A stretch of 48,759 bases of DNA from positions 1 to 48,759 of the forward strand of contig DBWZ01000063.1 in the NCBI GenBank assembly GCA_002309345.1, read 5' to 3'. Below the pieces are notes generated by a model. The model did not search any database. It was not told the origin of the DNA and saw nothing but the letters and a program-made list of their open reading frames with translations. The DNA comes from Pseudobutyrivibrio sp. UBA1225 (lineage in GTDB: Bacteria > Bacillota > Clostridia > Lachnospirales > Lachnospiraceae). Shown in pieces: positions 16,975-24,958 of this stretch. The number at the start of each line of letters is the position of its first letter. Within the stretch, counting starts at the first letter, position 1. The position numbers were made by a program, and so were the translations under genes.

Positions 16975-17080
16975 ACCTACTAGGTTGATAGGATTTTAAC
17001 AAAACAAAAGAACCAGGTCAATAAACCTAGTTCCTAGAATAAATGATAGCTGGGTATCAACTTTTTTTATAGCTAACTTT
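16975..17080 (-). promoter_or_regulatory. promoter of the TauA-like importer-CooS operon
   Basis: -35 TTGACC (17016-17021), 17-bp spacer, -10 TAAAAT (16993-16998). The LysR-type dyad ATAGCTGGGTAT (17046-17057) lies 24 bp upstream of the -35 and a half copy, ATAGCTAAC, starts at 17069, 23 bp further. The Rrf2-type dyad ACCTA-N9-TAGGA (16975-16993) lies downstream of the -10 at the start point, and a second dyad around AGGTCAATAAACCT overlaps the -35. Confidence 0.82.
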
Positions 17081-17081
17081 G

Positions 17082-17126
17082 TTAGCGATTTTTTAATAGA
17101 TTTTCTCCTGCAACTGTGATTGTCAT
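17082..17126 (-). CDS. possible 14-residue microprotein after thioredoxin
   Basis: ATG at 17126 lies 6 nt after a GGAGGA site; the 14-residue product starts MTITVAGEN and stops at 17082. It begins 18 nt after the thioredoxin stop. The strong ribosome site makes it more credible than the other tiny ORFs, but the function is unknown and its 3' end overlaps the operator region of the next promoter. Confidence 0.35.
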   Translation of the reverse strand: MTITVAGENLLKNR

Positions 17127-17143
17127 GTTACCATCCTCCATTT

Positions 17144-17461
17144 TTAAATATTAGTATCTATCCAATCTGATAAATCATTATATTCCTTAGCACCAATTTG
17201 CTTATCAACATCTACACCCTCTTTAAACAAGACTAACGTTGGATTAGATTTGATATTGAACTTCTGTGCTAAAACTTGATCGTAATTGGTGTTAACCTTG
17301 AAAACACTGATTTTGCCCTCGTAATCCTCTTCTATCTCGCACAACACTGGCGCAAGCTTTTTACAAGCAACACATGAATCAGAGTAAAACTCCACCAAGA
17401 CCGGAATTGGACTATCGATTACCTTATCTTTAAAATTATCTACATAAATCCTAGCTGCCAT
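17144..17461 (-). CDS. thioredoxin-like protein
   Basis: A 105-residue thioredoxin fold with redox motif CVAC (C30-C33) in FYSDSCVACKKLAP, in place of the classic WCGPC, and the cis-proline loop IKSNPTLVLF. I use ATG 17461 with AGGAG in front; an upstream in-frame extension to 17518 would overlap the small ORF ahead. Its own sulfur-regulon promoter suggests a reductant role in sulfur assimilation, for disulfides, persulfides or sulfur relay partners. Confidence 0.85.
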   Translation of the reverse strand: MAARIYVDNFKDKVIDSPIPVLVEFYSDSCVACKKLAPVLCEIEEDYEGKISVFKVNTNYDQVLAQKFNIKSNPTLVLFKEGVDVDKQIGAKEYNDLSDWIDTNI

Positions 17462-17462
17462 A

Positions 17463-17525
17463 TTACTCCTCCACTTTTCTAACATACAATGCGTAGGTTC
17501 CATCTTCGTTATCATCAAGCTCCAC
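17463..17525 (-). CDS. possible 20-residue upstream ORF coupled to thioredoxin
   Basis: GTG at 17525 follows GAGGTGA with 5-nt spacing; the product starts MELDDNEDGTY and ends VRKVEE, with its stop 1 nt before the thioredoxin ATG. The thioredoxin ribosome site lies inside its last codons, so it may act as a coupled leader. It contains no cysteine. Confidence 0.35.
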   Translation of the reverse strand: MELDDNEDGTYALYVRKVEE

Positions 17526-17559
17526 GATTGTCACCTCGCCATCTTTACATTAACTATTT

Positions 17560-17665
17560 ACCTATCGGTTTAGTAGGATATTACTATAACATAAGAGCTA
17601 GGTCAATAAACCTAGCTCCTAAAGAATCCTATAGCTGGCTATAGAATCAATTAATAACTACTACA
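17560..17665 (-). promoter_or_regulatory. thioredoxin promoter of the sulfur regulon
   Basis: -35 TTGACC (17601-17606), 17-bp spacer, -10 TAATAT (17578-17583). ATAGCTGGCTAT (17631-17642) is 24 bp upstream of the -35; half copy ATAACTA begins at 17654, inside the 3' end of the LysR gene. ACCTA-N9-TAGGA (17560-17578) covers the start region, and a long dyad AGCTAGGT-N6-ACCTAGCT overlaps the -35. Confidence 0.82.
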
Positions 17666-18582
17666 TCTAGCGATTCTAAGCTGCTTTTAAGCTCGTCTAT
17701 ATACTTTTCTCCAACCTTACTAAGGATTGAATTTTTCTTGGTTATGTATCCAATTTCCATAGTACTGTTTGGATTTTCAGCGTCCTCCTTATATGGGACA
17801 ACAACATAATTTTCATCCGTTGCATCCTTAGCAAAAATACCTGAGCAAAGCGTATAGCCATTCAAACCTACCAAAAGAGTCAACATCGTCTGTCTATCAG
17901 TAACCTTGATAGTCTTTGAATAAACATTTTCACCTAAAATCTCTTCATCCAAGAAATCACTATCTTCATTCTGCTCAAAAGAAAGACATGGATATGGTTC
18001 TAGCATCTCAAAAGAGATAGCCTCCTCTTTGGCCAAAGGATGCCCCTTCCAAAGATAAACACAAGCCTGGCACTGCACAAGTGGATGAAACTCTAACGCC
18101 TGCACCGACAAAAGTTTATTTATCATCTTTTCATTGTGTGCGCTGCGATAAATAATGCCTATCTCACTCTTAAGCGAACCAACATCGGTAATAATTGTAC
18201 GAGTTCTAGTCTCACGGATTGCAAAATCAAACTCGTTCATATCGTATTCCTTTGCCATCTCCACAAAAGCTTTTACCGCAAATGAATAATGCTGCGTACT
18301 GACACCAAACTTACGCTTATAGCTACCCTCTCCTGCATACTTCTGAACCACATTAGTATACTGCTGATAAAAGCCCCTGATATCGTTCAAAAACTCAGCT
18401 CCCTCAGGAGTAACAATAACACCCTTATTGGTACGCATAAAAATTGTGATACCAATCTCATTCTCAAGCTCTTGGATTGCACTTGTAAGAGTTGGCTGAA
18501 CAATATAAAGCTTTTCCGCCGCCTTATTCATCGAACCATACTCTTCGATTGTCAAAGCATAAATTACTTGTTGTATTGTCAT
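17647..18582 (-). CDS. LysR-family regulator, candidate activator of the sulfur regulon
   Basis: A 311-residue LTTR with an N-terminal winged helix (residues ~1-60, GSMNKAAEKLYIVQPTLTSAIQELE) and a substrate-binding co-inducer domain (~90-300). It lies beside two promoters of the sulfur set and is clearly paralogous to the LysR at 36895-37791 (shared TPEG.EFL, QHYSFAV.AFVE, SEIGI.Y and LVGLNGYT.CSG). By position it is the best candidate for binding the ATAGCTAGCTAT dyads centred near -65, the normal LTTR recognition position. AGAGGTAG precedes ATG 18582. Effector unknown; O-acetylserine or a homoserine ester are usual for such regulators. Confidence 0.87.
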   Translation of the reverse strand: MTIQQVIYALTIEEYGSMNKAAEKLYIVQPTLTSAIQELENEIGITIFMRTNKGVIVTPEGAEFLNDIRGFYQQYTNVVQKYAGEGSYKRKFGVSTQHYSFAVKAFVEMAKEYDMNEFDFAIRETRTRTIITDVGSLKSEIGIIYRSAHNEKMINKLLSVQALEFHPLVQCQACVYLWKGHPLAKEEAISFEMLEPYPCLSFEQNEDSDFLDEEILGENVYSKTIKVTDRQTMLTLLVGLNGYTLCSGIFAKDATDENYVVVPYKEDAENPNSTMEIGYITKKNSILSKVGEKYIDELKSSLESLDVVVIN

Positions 18583-18633
18583 GCTGCTACCTCTGATTAT
18601 CGTACTTTCACATATTAACTCACTAGGTAATAT

Positions 18634-18661
18634 AATATATTCCCCAACCGCCTTTTGTCAA
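18634..18661 (-). promoter_or_regulatory. promoter of the LysR gene
   Basis: -35 TTGACA (18656-18661), 16-bp spacer, -10 TATATT (18634-18639). Just downstream is TTACCTAGTGAG, a partial match to the Rrf2-type operator. Confidence 0.55.
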
Positions 18662-18673
18662 TCACTTAAATCC

Positions 18674-19308
18674 AGCCCCATTATTCACAGGCGGTAAACT
18701 TAAGTACAGGGCTCGCCCCACGCCCCAGCCCCTTAAGGGTGTTCACTTACATCGCATAAGATTATGATTTTCTAAATGCCAAGTGTCGCTTCTTCTTTGA
18801 GCGGGTGTGCGTTCAACTATTTACAATTCTATCGAGAATGTATGTCCTTGAACGGACATACATATACTTAAAAGAAAATGTTCTACAAGACTAGCTTAGT
18901 AGCAATTGCAGCGCATTGGAGTGCGCCTAGTGAAATAGAAATAGTCTTTTGCTTTGATTGGGCACGAGGCGCCATGGACGGCGCCGAGAGTGCGAAGGTG
19001 AAATGGACTGAACTAGAGCACGGTGCCCAATCAAACAAAAGCTATTTCGTCATTTCACTTGGTAAATGGAGTTGCATGCAATTGTACTAAGTCTAGTTTG
19101 TAGAACATTTATTTAAACTTACACATGTCCGTCAGGGACAATACATTCCCTTCGAATTGTAAAATCGATGAACGTACACCCGCCAGAAGCTCCCTTTTGG
19201 CATTAAGAAAATCTATAATCTTAGCGAAATTGTAAGTGAACACCCCTAAGGGGCTGGGGCGTGGGGCGAGCCCTGTACTTAAGTTCATGGCCTGTGAATA
19301 ATGGGGCT
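18674..19308. repeat. giant palindromic element, copy 2 (~635 bp)
   Basis: The outer 19 bp are perfect inverted copies (AGCCCCATTATTCACAGGC at 18674-18692 and its complement at 19290-19308). The ~310-bp arms are homologous throughout, including AAGTACAGGGCTCGCCCCA and the GCGGGTGT(G/A)CGTTCA stretch. The core has an outer stem 18953-18965/19023-19035, hairpin A (GGCGCC, loop ATGGAC, GGCGCC; 18968-18985) and hairpin B (GTGC 18990-18993, GCAC 19018-19021) containing the same 17-nt string as copy 1. The right end includes the stop codon of the EpsC gene. No credible gene lies inside. Confidence 0.9.
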
Positions 19309-20266
19309 AGATTATATAGAACCACTCATCGCTTTGGGGAACTTCTTCACGGACGCGTTTGTTGTCTGTGGTGCGGTATTCCATCTCGGGGTTCTTCATG
19401 CTAACACGTGTGTCCGCTGGGACGGACGATGTAATAAATGTATTGCCTCCGATTACGGAGTTTTCTCCTATTATGGTGTCGCCGCCAAGTATTGAGGCTC
19501 CTGCGTAGATTGTGACGTTGTCCCCGATAGTTGGGTGTCGTTTCTTACCAGATAGCTTTTGTCCGCCTCTAGTGGACAGTGCGCCAATAGTTACTCCTTG
19601 GTAAATCTTAACGCTCTTTCCAATCACCGCAGTCTCTCCGATGACGATACCTGTACCATGATCAATAAAGAAAAATTTATCTATAGTAGCACCTGGATGT
19701 ATATCAATACCTGTCTCTGAATGAGCCAATTCAGTCATTAGACGAGGTATTACAGGCACATTTAAAAGATATAATTCATGAGCCAAGCGATACACTGTGG
19801 TGGCCATAAGACCTGGGTATGCCAAAATAATTTCCTCTAGGCATCCAGCAGCTGGGTCACCATCATATGCCGCCAAAAGATCGGATTCTATATATTCTCG
19901 TATAAGTGGAATCTTCTCAAAAAATGCTACGCATATACGATAACTTTCCACCCTTCTTTCTTCTTCTGTCATCGTCCCTCTAAGGTTACAGTAATCCAAT
20001 GCTAAGATGATTTGTTTATTCAGATGATAAAAAATATCCTCAATTGTAACAGCAAAACTATTCTTTGGATTATAAATCTTAAAAGTGCGATGTCTAAAAT
20101 ATCCTGGAAATACTATTTTGAATAGATTGCTTACAAGATTTCTTACTTCATCCTTGTCAGGCTTGCTAAAAATATCGAGCACATCAATATTTTTGCCTCC
20201 CTCAAAATCTTCAAGAACCTTGTGAACTAGCCCCTCTATTTCCTCTTCTCTTATGAATTCATCCAT
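19307..20266 (-). CDS. epsC: serine O-acetyltransferase, EpsC type
   Basis: A 319-residue enzyme making O-acetylserine from serine and acetyl-CoA. The N-terminal ~130 residues are helical, followed by the SATase helical part (YPGLMATTVYRLAHELY) and the left-handed beta-helix of hexapeptide repeats (HPGATIDKFFFIDHGTGIVIGETAVIG; active His in IDHGTG) characteristic of the long EpsC group. I use ATG 20266 with GAGG upstream rather than TTG 20281. It is the last gene of the encapsulin operon, 57 nt after the desulfurase, so the operon supplies the acceptor for cysteine re-synthesis. Its TAG stop lies within the terminal repeat of the palindromic element. Confidence 0.9.
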   Translation of the reverse strand: MDEFIREEEIEGLVHKVLEDFEGGKNIDVLDIFSKPDKDEVRNLVSNLFKIVFPGYFRHRTFKIYNPKNSFAVTIEDIFYHLNKQIILALDYCNLRGTMTEEERRVESYRICVAFFEKIPLIREYIESDLLAAYDGDPAAGCLEEIILAYPGLMATTVYRLAHELYLLNVPVIPRLMTELAHSETGIDIHPGATIDKFFFIDHGTGIVIGETAVIGKSVKIYQGVTIGALSTRGGQKLSGKKRHPTIGDNVTIYAGASILGGDTIIGENSVIGGNTFITSSVPADTRVSMKNPEMEYRTTDNKRVREEVPQSDEWFYII

Positions 20267-20323
20267 TATATTCGTCCTCAATAAATCTCTGCCGCAAGCG
20301 AAGCCTACAGCAGAGAATTTGAT

Positions 20324-21985
20324 TTAAGCAAAAGTTCTAAGTACCTTTACAAGTGCATCTATATCATCTGGTGAATTGTAGAGTGCAAGTGTAGGTCTAA
20401 CCGAACCTTCATAGCCAAAATGTCTAAGCACTGGCTGTGCACAATGGTGTCCTGTTCTAACGGCTATGCCGTAGCTATCAAGACGTTTTCCAACTTCTTC
20501 ATCAGAATATCCATCTAACTTGAAGGATAAAACTGACGCTTTGTTTAGCGCATTACCAATAAGGGTAAGTCCAGGAATCTGTTTCATTTCCTTTGTAGCA
20601 TACTGTAAAAGCTCATGCTCCCATTTATAGATGCAAGGCATTCCTATCTCAGAGAGATAATCTAATGCAGCACCTAAGCCAACTGCATCAGCAATGCTGC
20701 CAGTACCAGCCTCGAATTTGTTTGGTATATCGTTATAAATTGTACGTTCAAATGTAACATCTGCAATCATATTTCCGCCGCCGTGATATGGCTCTGCAGC
20801 TTGTAAAAGCTCGCGCTTACCATAGACAACACCAATTCCTGTAGGCGCAAAAATCTTGTGACCAGAGAATACAAAGAAATCTGCATCAAGAGCCTGCACA
20901 TTTACAGGAATATGTGCTACAGACTGCGCGCCGTCAACAAGGACTCTTACACCGTGTCTGTGAGCGATAGCGATAAGATCTTCCACTGGAGTAACTGTTC
21001 CAAGTACATTTGAAACATGGGTAACAGAAACAAACTTAGTATTCTTTGTAAATAACTTTTCATATTCAGAAAGAATAAGCTGACCCGTCTCATCACAAGG
21101 AATAACCTTGATTACTGCTCCAGTTTTTTGAGCGATAAGCTGCCATGGAACAATGTTTGCATGATGCTCCAAGATGGAAACGATAATCTCGTCACCTGGC
21201 TGAAGGGTTGGTTTAACATAGGCATTAGCAACAAGGTTAATAGCCTCTGTTGTACCACGAACAAAGATGATTTCATCTGTGCTTCCTGCACCGATAAAAT
21301 CTCTTACAGTTTCTCTTGCACCTTCATAAGCATCTGTTGAGCGTGCAGCAAGAGAATGCGCCGCTCTATGCACATTTGAGTTCTCATGCTCATAATAATA
21401 TGAAAGTCTGTCTATAACAGCCTGAGGTCTTTGAGTTGTAGCTCCGTTGTCGAGCCAAACTAGTGGATTTCCATTAATGCGCTCAGAAAGGATAGGGAAA
21501 TCTGCACGTATCTGAGCAAGGGTTTTGCTGCCAATACGGATGCTATCATTTCTTGAAGAACCTGTTTCCCCTGATGAAGAAGCGCTGACAGTATCTGCAT
21601 CTCTAACAGATGTTGATACATCTATTCTTCTGTCACTTTCAGCAGCCTGCTCCTTTGACTGTACCTGTGGTGAATAGCTTGGTGCAGGTTGAAGCTGTGC
21701 CACACCATAATCAAATGGGTGCGCCCAGTCGAACTCTGCAGCATTCACTTCTGGAACAGCTGAAAGTGTAGGCTCTACAGCAGTTACTGATTTCGCAGCG
21801 ACTGGCTCAGATACCACCTCTGCCCCAGGAACTGCTTGAATGCTTGTTGCATCAGCTGTTTCAGGAACCTGAGCATCTGTTAGCTCTACTCCACCAAGGA
21901 GTTGATTGCCTATGCTCTCAAGCTCTGCTGCACTAGGAAGTCCAAGACTCTGCTCTGTTACAGCGTATGGATTAGTCGTAGTCAT
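20324..21985 (-). CDS. SufS-type cysteine desulfurase with N-terminal encapsulin-targeting extension
   Basis: A 553-residue protein. Residues ~155-553 are a group II (SufS/CsdA) cysteine desulfurase with PLP lysine in FSGHKIFAPTG and catalytic C515 in RTGHHCAQPV. Residues 1-~150 are an added low-complexity segment rich in A, P, S, E and V with two more conserved-looking patches (NPYAVTEQSLGLPSAAELE and FDWAHPFDYGVAQLQP). This matches the disordered cargo-loading domain of desulfurases packaged in family 2A encapsulins. ATG 21985 is chosen because GGTGA precedes it; it overlaps the shell gene stop by 14 nt, coupling cargo to shell. It would release cysteine sulfur inside the shell. Confidence 0.92.
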   Translation of the reverse strand: MTTTNPYAVTEQSLGLPSAAELESIGNQLLGGVELTDAQVPETADATSIQAVPGAEVVSEPVAAKSVTAVEPTLSAVPEVNAAEFDWAHPFDYGVAQLQPAPSYSPQVQSKEQAAESDRRIDVSTSVRDADTVSASSSGETGSSRNDSIRIGSKTLAQIRADFPILSERINGNPLVWLDNGATTQRPQAVIDRLSYYYEHENSNVHRAAHSLAARSTDAYEGARETVRDFIGAGSTDEIIFVRGTTEAINLVANAYVKPTLQPGDEIIVSILEHHANIVPWQLIAQKTGAVIKVIPCDETGQLILSEYEKLFTKNTKFVSVTHVSNVLGTVTPVEDLIAIAHRHGVRVLVDGAQSVAHIPVNVQALDADFFVFSGHKIFAPTGIGVVYGKRELLQAAEPYHGGGNMIADVTFERTIYNDIPNKFEAGTGSIADAVGLGAALDYLSEIGMPCIYKWEHELLQYATKEMKQIPGLTLIGNALNKASVLSFKLDGYSDEEVGKRLDSYGIAVRTGHHCAQPVLRHFGYEGSVRPTLALYNSPDDIDALVKVLRTFA

Positions 21986-22931
21986 AATACTCACCTACCT
22001 CTACATCTTCCAAAACAGCGATAGCATCATCTGCAAGAATAGCAGCTGAGCAATATAATGAAAGTAGATAAGATGCAACTCCTTTATCGTCAATACCTCT
22101 GAAGCGAACAGAAAGTCCTCTTGAGTGCTCGTTCTTAAGATTAGCCTGGAATAAACCGATTACACCACGCTTAGCCTCTCCTGTACGAACGAGAAGAATG
22201 TTTGTCTTACCGCTCTGAGAAGTTGGATTCTTAAGACCATCAACAAGAAGCTTGTCTGTAGGAATGATAGGAATTCCTCTCCAAGTAAGGAATGTGCCAC
22301 CAGCGATGTTTGCAACTACAGGTGGTACACCACGCTTTGTACACTCTCTTTCGAATGCAGCGATTGCTCTTGGATGTGCAAGGAAGAATGACGGCTCCTT
22401 CCATACCTTTGTGATAAGCTCATCCAAATCATCAGGAGTCGGCGCGCCGTTTCTTGTCTGAATACGCTGAGAATCAGCGATGTTCTTGAGAAGACCGTAA
22501 TCATCGTTGTTGATGAGCTGGCTTTCCTGACGCTCTCTTAATGAATCAATTGCAAGAGAAAGCTGCTCCTGTACCTGATCGTAAGGTGCACTGTAAACAT
22601 CCTCTACTGCTGTGTTGATATTGATGATTGTAGAGATGTTGTTCAACTGATATTCTCTTGGCTCTGTCTCGTACTCAACATATCCATCAGGAATAATGTC
22701 TGACTTCTTTGTCTGACTGCAAAGAACATCAAGAGGAGTATCACCCTCTACGACCTTATTCACACGGAATATACCGGTCTCTAATCCCTTAAACTCAAGG
22801 AACTTTGTAAGCCACTTTGGTGTAAGTGCACCGTATTGTGGCTTAGTCTTTGTCACGTTGGCAAGATTATATGCAGCCTTAGGGCTAAGCGCATTAATCC
22901 CAGTTGTCTTTGTTTGTGTTTCTTTTGCCAT
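21972..22931 (-). CDS. family 2A encapsulin shell protein (SrpI-like)
   Basis: A 319-residue protein of HK97-fold type resembling SrpI. It has an N-terminal arm (KAAYNLANVTKTKPQYG), a VVEGDTPLDVLCSQTKKSDIIPDGY segment, an E-loop/P-domain region with LRERQESQLINN, and RGIPIIPTDKL and GLFQANLKNEHSRGLSVRF in the A-domain. No cyclic-nucleotide domain is present, which separates it from family 2B. It would self-assemble into an icosahedral cytoplasmic shell. The adjacent overlapping desulfurase gene is the expected cargo pairing. AAGGAG precedes ATG 22931. Confidence 0.9.
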   Translation of the reverse strand: MAKETQTKTTGINALSPKAAYNLANVTKTKPQYGALTPKWLTKFLEFKGLETGIFRVNKVVEGDTPLDVLCSQTKKSDIIPDGYVEYETEPREYQLNNISTIININTAVEDVYSAPYDQVQEQLSLAIDSLRERQESQLINNDDYGLLKNIADSQRIQTRNGAPTPDDLDELITKVWKEPSFFLAHPRAIAAFERECTKRGVPPVVANIAGGTFLTWRGIPIIPTDKLLVDGLKNPTSQSGKTNILLVRTGEAKRGVIGLFQANLKNEHSRGLSVRFRGIDDKGVASYLLSLYCSAAILADDAIAVLEDVEVGEYYDYD

Positions 22932-22988
22932 TTTAAATCTCCTTATATTTTTTTTGACATATATAAACTCTAAATAGAGCTACGTCCA

Positions 22989-24446
22989 TTACAATAAACC
23001 TGCCTCATGAGAGAATATGATGTCCTTCATACCATCTATTCCATCCTTGAGGTTGTACATTGGGCCTTCATAACCCGCCTCGCGCAAAGTGTTAATAGCA
23101 AGAATACTTCTCTTTCCTTGCTTACAAATAAATACTGTATCTATATTTGAATCTAATTCCTTTTGGCGTCTTGCCAATTGTCCAATTGGAATAACAATGG
23201 CACCTGGGAAACGTAAGATAGCTCTTTCGTGTGGCTCTCGAACGTCGATAATTGTCATAGGAACTTCATCTTCTAATCTCTTTGCGAACTCATCTGCTGT
23301 AAAGCCTTCAACAGGAAGCTCTGAATCATCCTCCTTTAGACCGCAAAACTCTTCATAGTCAAAATCAACAATCTCTTTTATCAAATGACTCTTGCCGCAC
23401 ACTGGACAGTCGAAATCTTTATCAATATTAAGTATCTTCGTAGTAAGGTTAAGGGAATCAAAGGTAAGTAGTTTCCCTGATAAATGTTCACCAATGCCGA
23501 TGATAAGCTTAAGTGCCTCGTTAGCCTGAATACTACCAATAATTCCCGCAAGTGGACTGATTGTGCCGCCCTCAGTACATGTTGGCACAAGCCCCGGTGC
23601 TGGTGGTTCTGGGAACAAGCATCTTAGGCAAGGACCATTCTTGTAGCCAAATATACTTACCATTCCTTCGTACTGATAGATTGATGCAAATACAAGTGGA
23701 ATTCCTGTAATTACACAGGCATCATTTATTAAATATCTGGTTTTGTAATTGTCTGTACAATCAAGAACCACATCGAATCCGTCTATCAAATCAACTGCAT
23801 TTTCTGCTGTAAGCTCTTCGTTTTCATCTATCACCTCTATGCCACGATCCACATTTCTAATGGTGTCTCTCGCAGAAGCAACCTTTGGGCGATTCACATC
23901 GCGTGAGCTGTGAATAACCTGGCTTTGAAGATTCGCAAGTGTAACCTTGTCAAAATCAATTACCTTTATAGTACCTACACCTGCAGCGGCCAAATATTGA
24001 ATCACCGGTGAACCAAGAGCACCTGCGCCAACTACAACTACCTTGGCAGCCCTAATTCTTTTTTGCCCCTTTACACTGATTTCTCTAAGCATCAAATGCT
24101 TGTTGAATCTGTCGATTCCTTTTTCATCGATTGTGATTGCCTTTTGACGTTCGTCAGATATGATGCTTTCGTTTGGCTTACCTCCAGCTATGAGAGGAAG
24201 CAATAATACTTCTGAACTTTCATCTAGCTTTTCAGTATGACGGGCAATATCTGTAAAATCTTCGCCATCAACAAATACCCTGATAAACTTTCGTAATTTG
24301 CCTTCGTCGTCATATAAGCCCTTTCTTGCTTCTGGGTACTCATCTAAAAGGCCTTTAAAAATTTCGTCTAATGTATTTCCTTGAATCTCAGTTTGAGATG
24401 TTTTTTCGAAAAATGTCTTTAGAGTTGCTGATATTAATACTTTCAT
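22989..24446 (-). CDS. fusion: CysO/MoaD-like sulfur carrier + MoeB/ThiF E1 + rhodanese
   Basis: A 485-residue three-part protein. Residues 1-~92 are a ubiquitin-like sulfur carrier whose C-terminal signature LLPLIAGG ends at G88-G89, but translation continues. Residues ~110-350 are an E1-like adenylyltransferase with GAGALGS nucleotide loop, CLRC and CPVC zinc pairs and the UbaA/MoeZ-type cysteine in VPTCTEGG. Residues ~385-485 are a rhodanese with active Cys in FICKQGKRS. Carriers need a free Gly-Gly end to be adenylated, so the carrier probably has to be cut from its own activator; the JAMM peptidase 13 nt upstream is the obvious candidate. AGGGGA precedes ATG 24446. Confidence 0.9.
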   Translation of the reverse strand: MKVLISATLKTFFEKTSQTEIQGNTLDEIFKGLLDEYPEARKGLYDDEGKLRKFIRVFVDGEDFTDIARHTEKLDESSEVLLLPLIAGGKPNESIISDERQKAITIDEKGIDRFNKHLMLREISVKGQKRIRAAKVVVVGAGALGSPVIQYLAAAGVGTIKVIDFDKVTLANLQSQVIHSSRDVNRPKVASARDTIRNVDRGIEVIDENEELTAENAVDLIDGFDVVLDCTDNYKTRYLINDACVITGIPLVFASIYQYEGMVSIFGYKNGPCLRCLFPEPPAPGLVPTCTEGGTISPLAGIIGSIQANEALKLIIGIGEHLSGKLLTFDSLNLTTKILNIDKDFDCPVCGKSHLIKEIVDFDYEEFCGLKEDDSELPVEGFTADEFAKRLEDEVPMTIIDVREPHERAILRFPGAIVIPIGQLARRQKELDSNIDTVFICKQGKRSILAINTLREAGYEGPMYNLKDGIDGMKDIIFSHEAGLL

Positions 24447-24459
24447 ATCACTGTCCCCT

Positions 24460-24912
24460 TTACGTAATATTTATTTCAGTAATAGAGTCATCTGATTTGT
24501 TTTTTCGCCAAGCACTCTGGGAAGTAACCTTGCCTTGTCTAACTTCAATAATTAAATAGAATAGTTCTGGAACCATTTGCGCCTTGTCTGCAGCTGATAA
24601 AATGGCACTTGCATCTGGATGTGAATGTAAGAAACCTAAAATTTCATATCCTTGCTTTTGATAATCCTGCTCATAAGAAAATAATTCTAGTGGGCTGATC
24701 ATGTAGTAGCTGTCCTTGATAGACTGAGTCGACATATTATCTAGCACCTCAATTGCTTCTACCTTATCCAAATCGCTCTCTACCGCTCCAAACAATATCC
24801 CACAGCATTCATTTGGATATGCTTTCTCAGCCACTTGTTCTATCTGCGTACAGATATCTTTTGGTAAAACTATTTGATTATCGTATTTACGAACTTTCAA
24901 ATCTCCGTTCAT
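24460..24912 (-). CDS. JAMM/MPN+ metallopeptidase (Mec-like)
   Basis: A 150-residue JAMM peptidase with complete zinc motif: E35, then H96-x-H98, S106 and D109 in LHSHPDASAILSAAD. Mycobacterial Mec releases cysteine from CysO-cysteine, and other JAMM enzymes cut ubiquitin-like fusions. ATG 24912 is preferred: an in-frame ATG at 24951 would coincide with the predicted transcription start, whereas 24912 follows AGGGAAG. It is the first gene of the encapsulin operon. Substrate processing of the CysO-like fusion is inferred from adjacency and family. Confidence 0.88.
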   Translation of the reverse strand: MNGDLKVRKYDNQIVLPKDICTQIEQVAEKAYPNECCGILFGAVESDLDKVEAIEVLDNMSTQSIKDSYYMISPLELFSYEQDYQKQGYEILGFLHSHPDASAILSAADKAQMVPELFYLIIEVRQGKVTSQSAWRKNKSDDSITEINIT

Positions 24913-24958
24913 TATTTCTTCCCTAAGTACCTTCTTCTGTTGCTGAAACATTATAGAT

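Noticed and set aside
18878..19090. 70-residue ORF inside the palindromic element
   Set aside because: It spans the palindrome core, has no ribosome site and is explained by the inverted-repeat structure.
21986..21994. GTG start giving three more residues to the desulfurase
   Set aside because: The GTG lies within the ribosome-binding GGTGAG sequence itself; ATG 21985 is better spaced.
24913..24951. Longer N-terminus for the JAMM peptidase
   Set aside because: Its ATG would lie at about +1 of the promoter (leaderless); ATG 24912 has a ribosome site.
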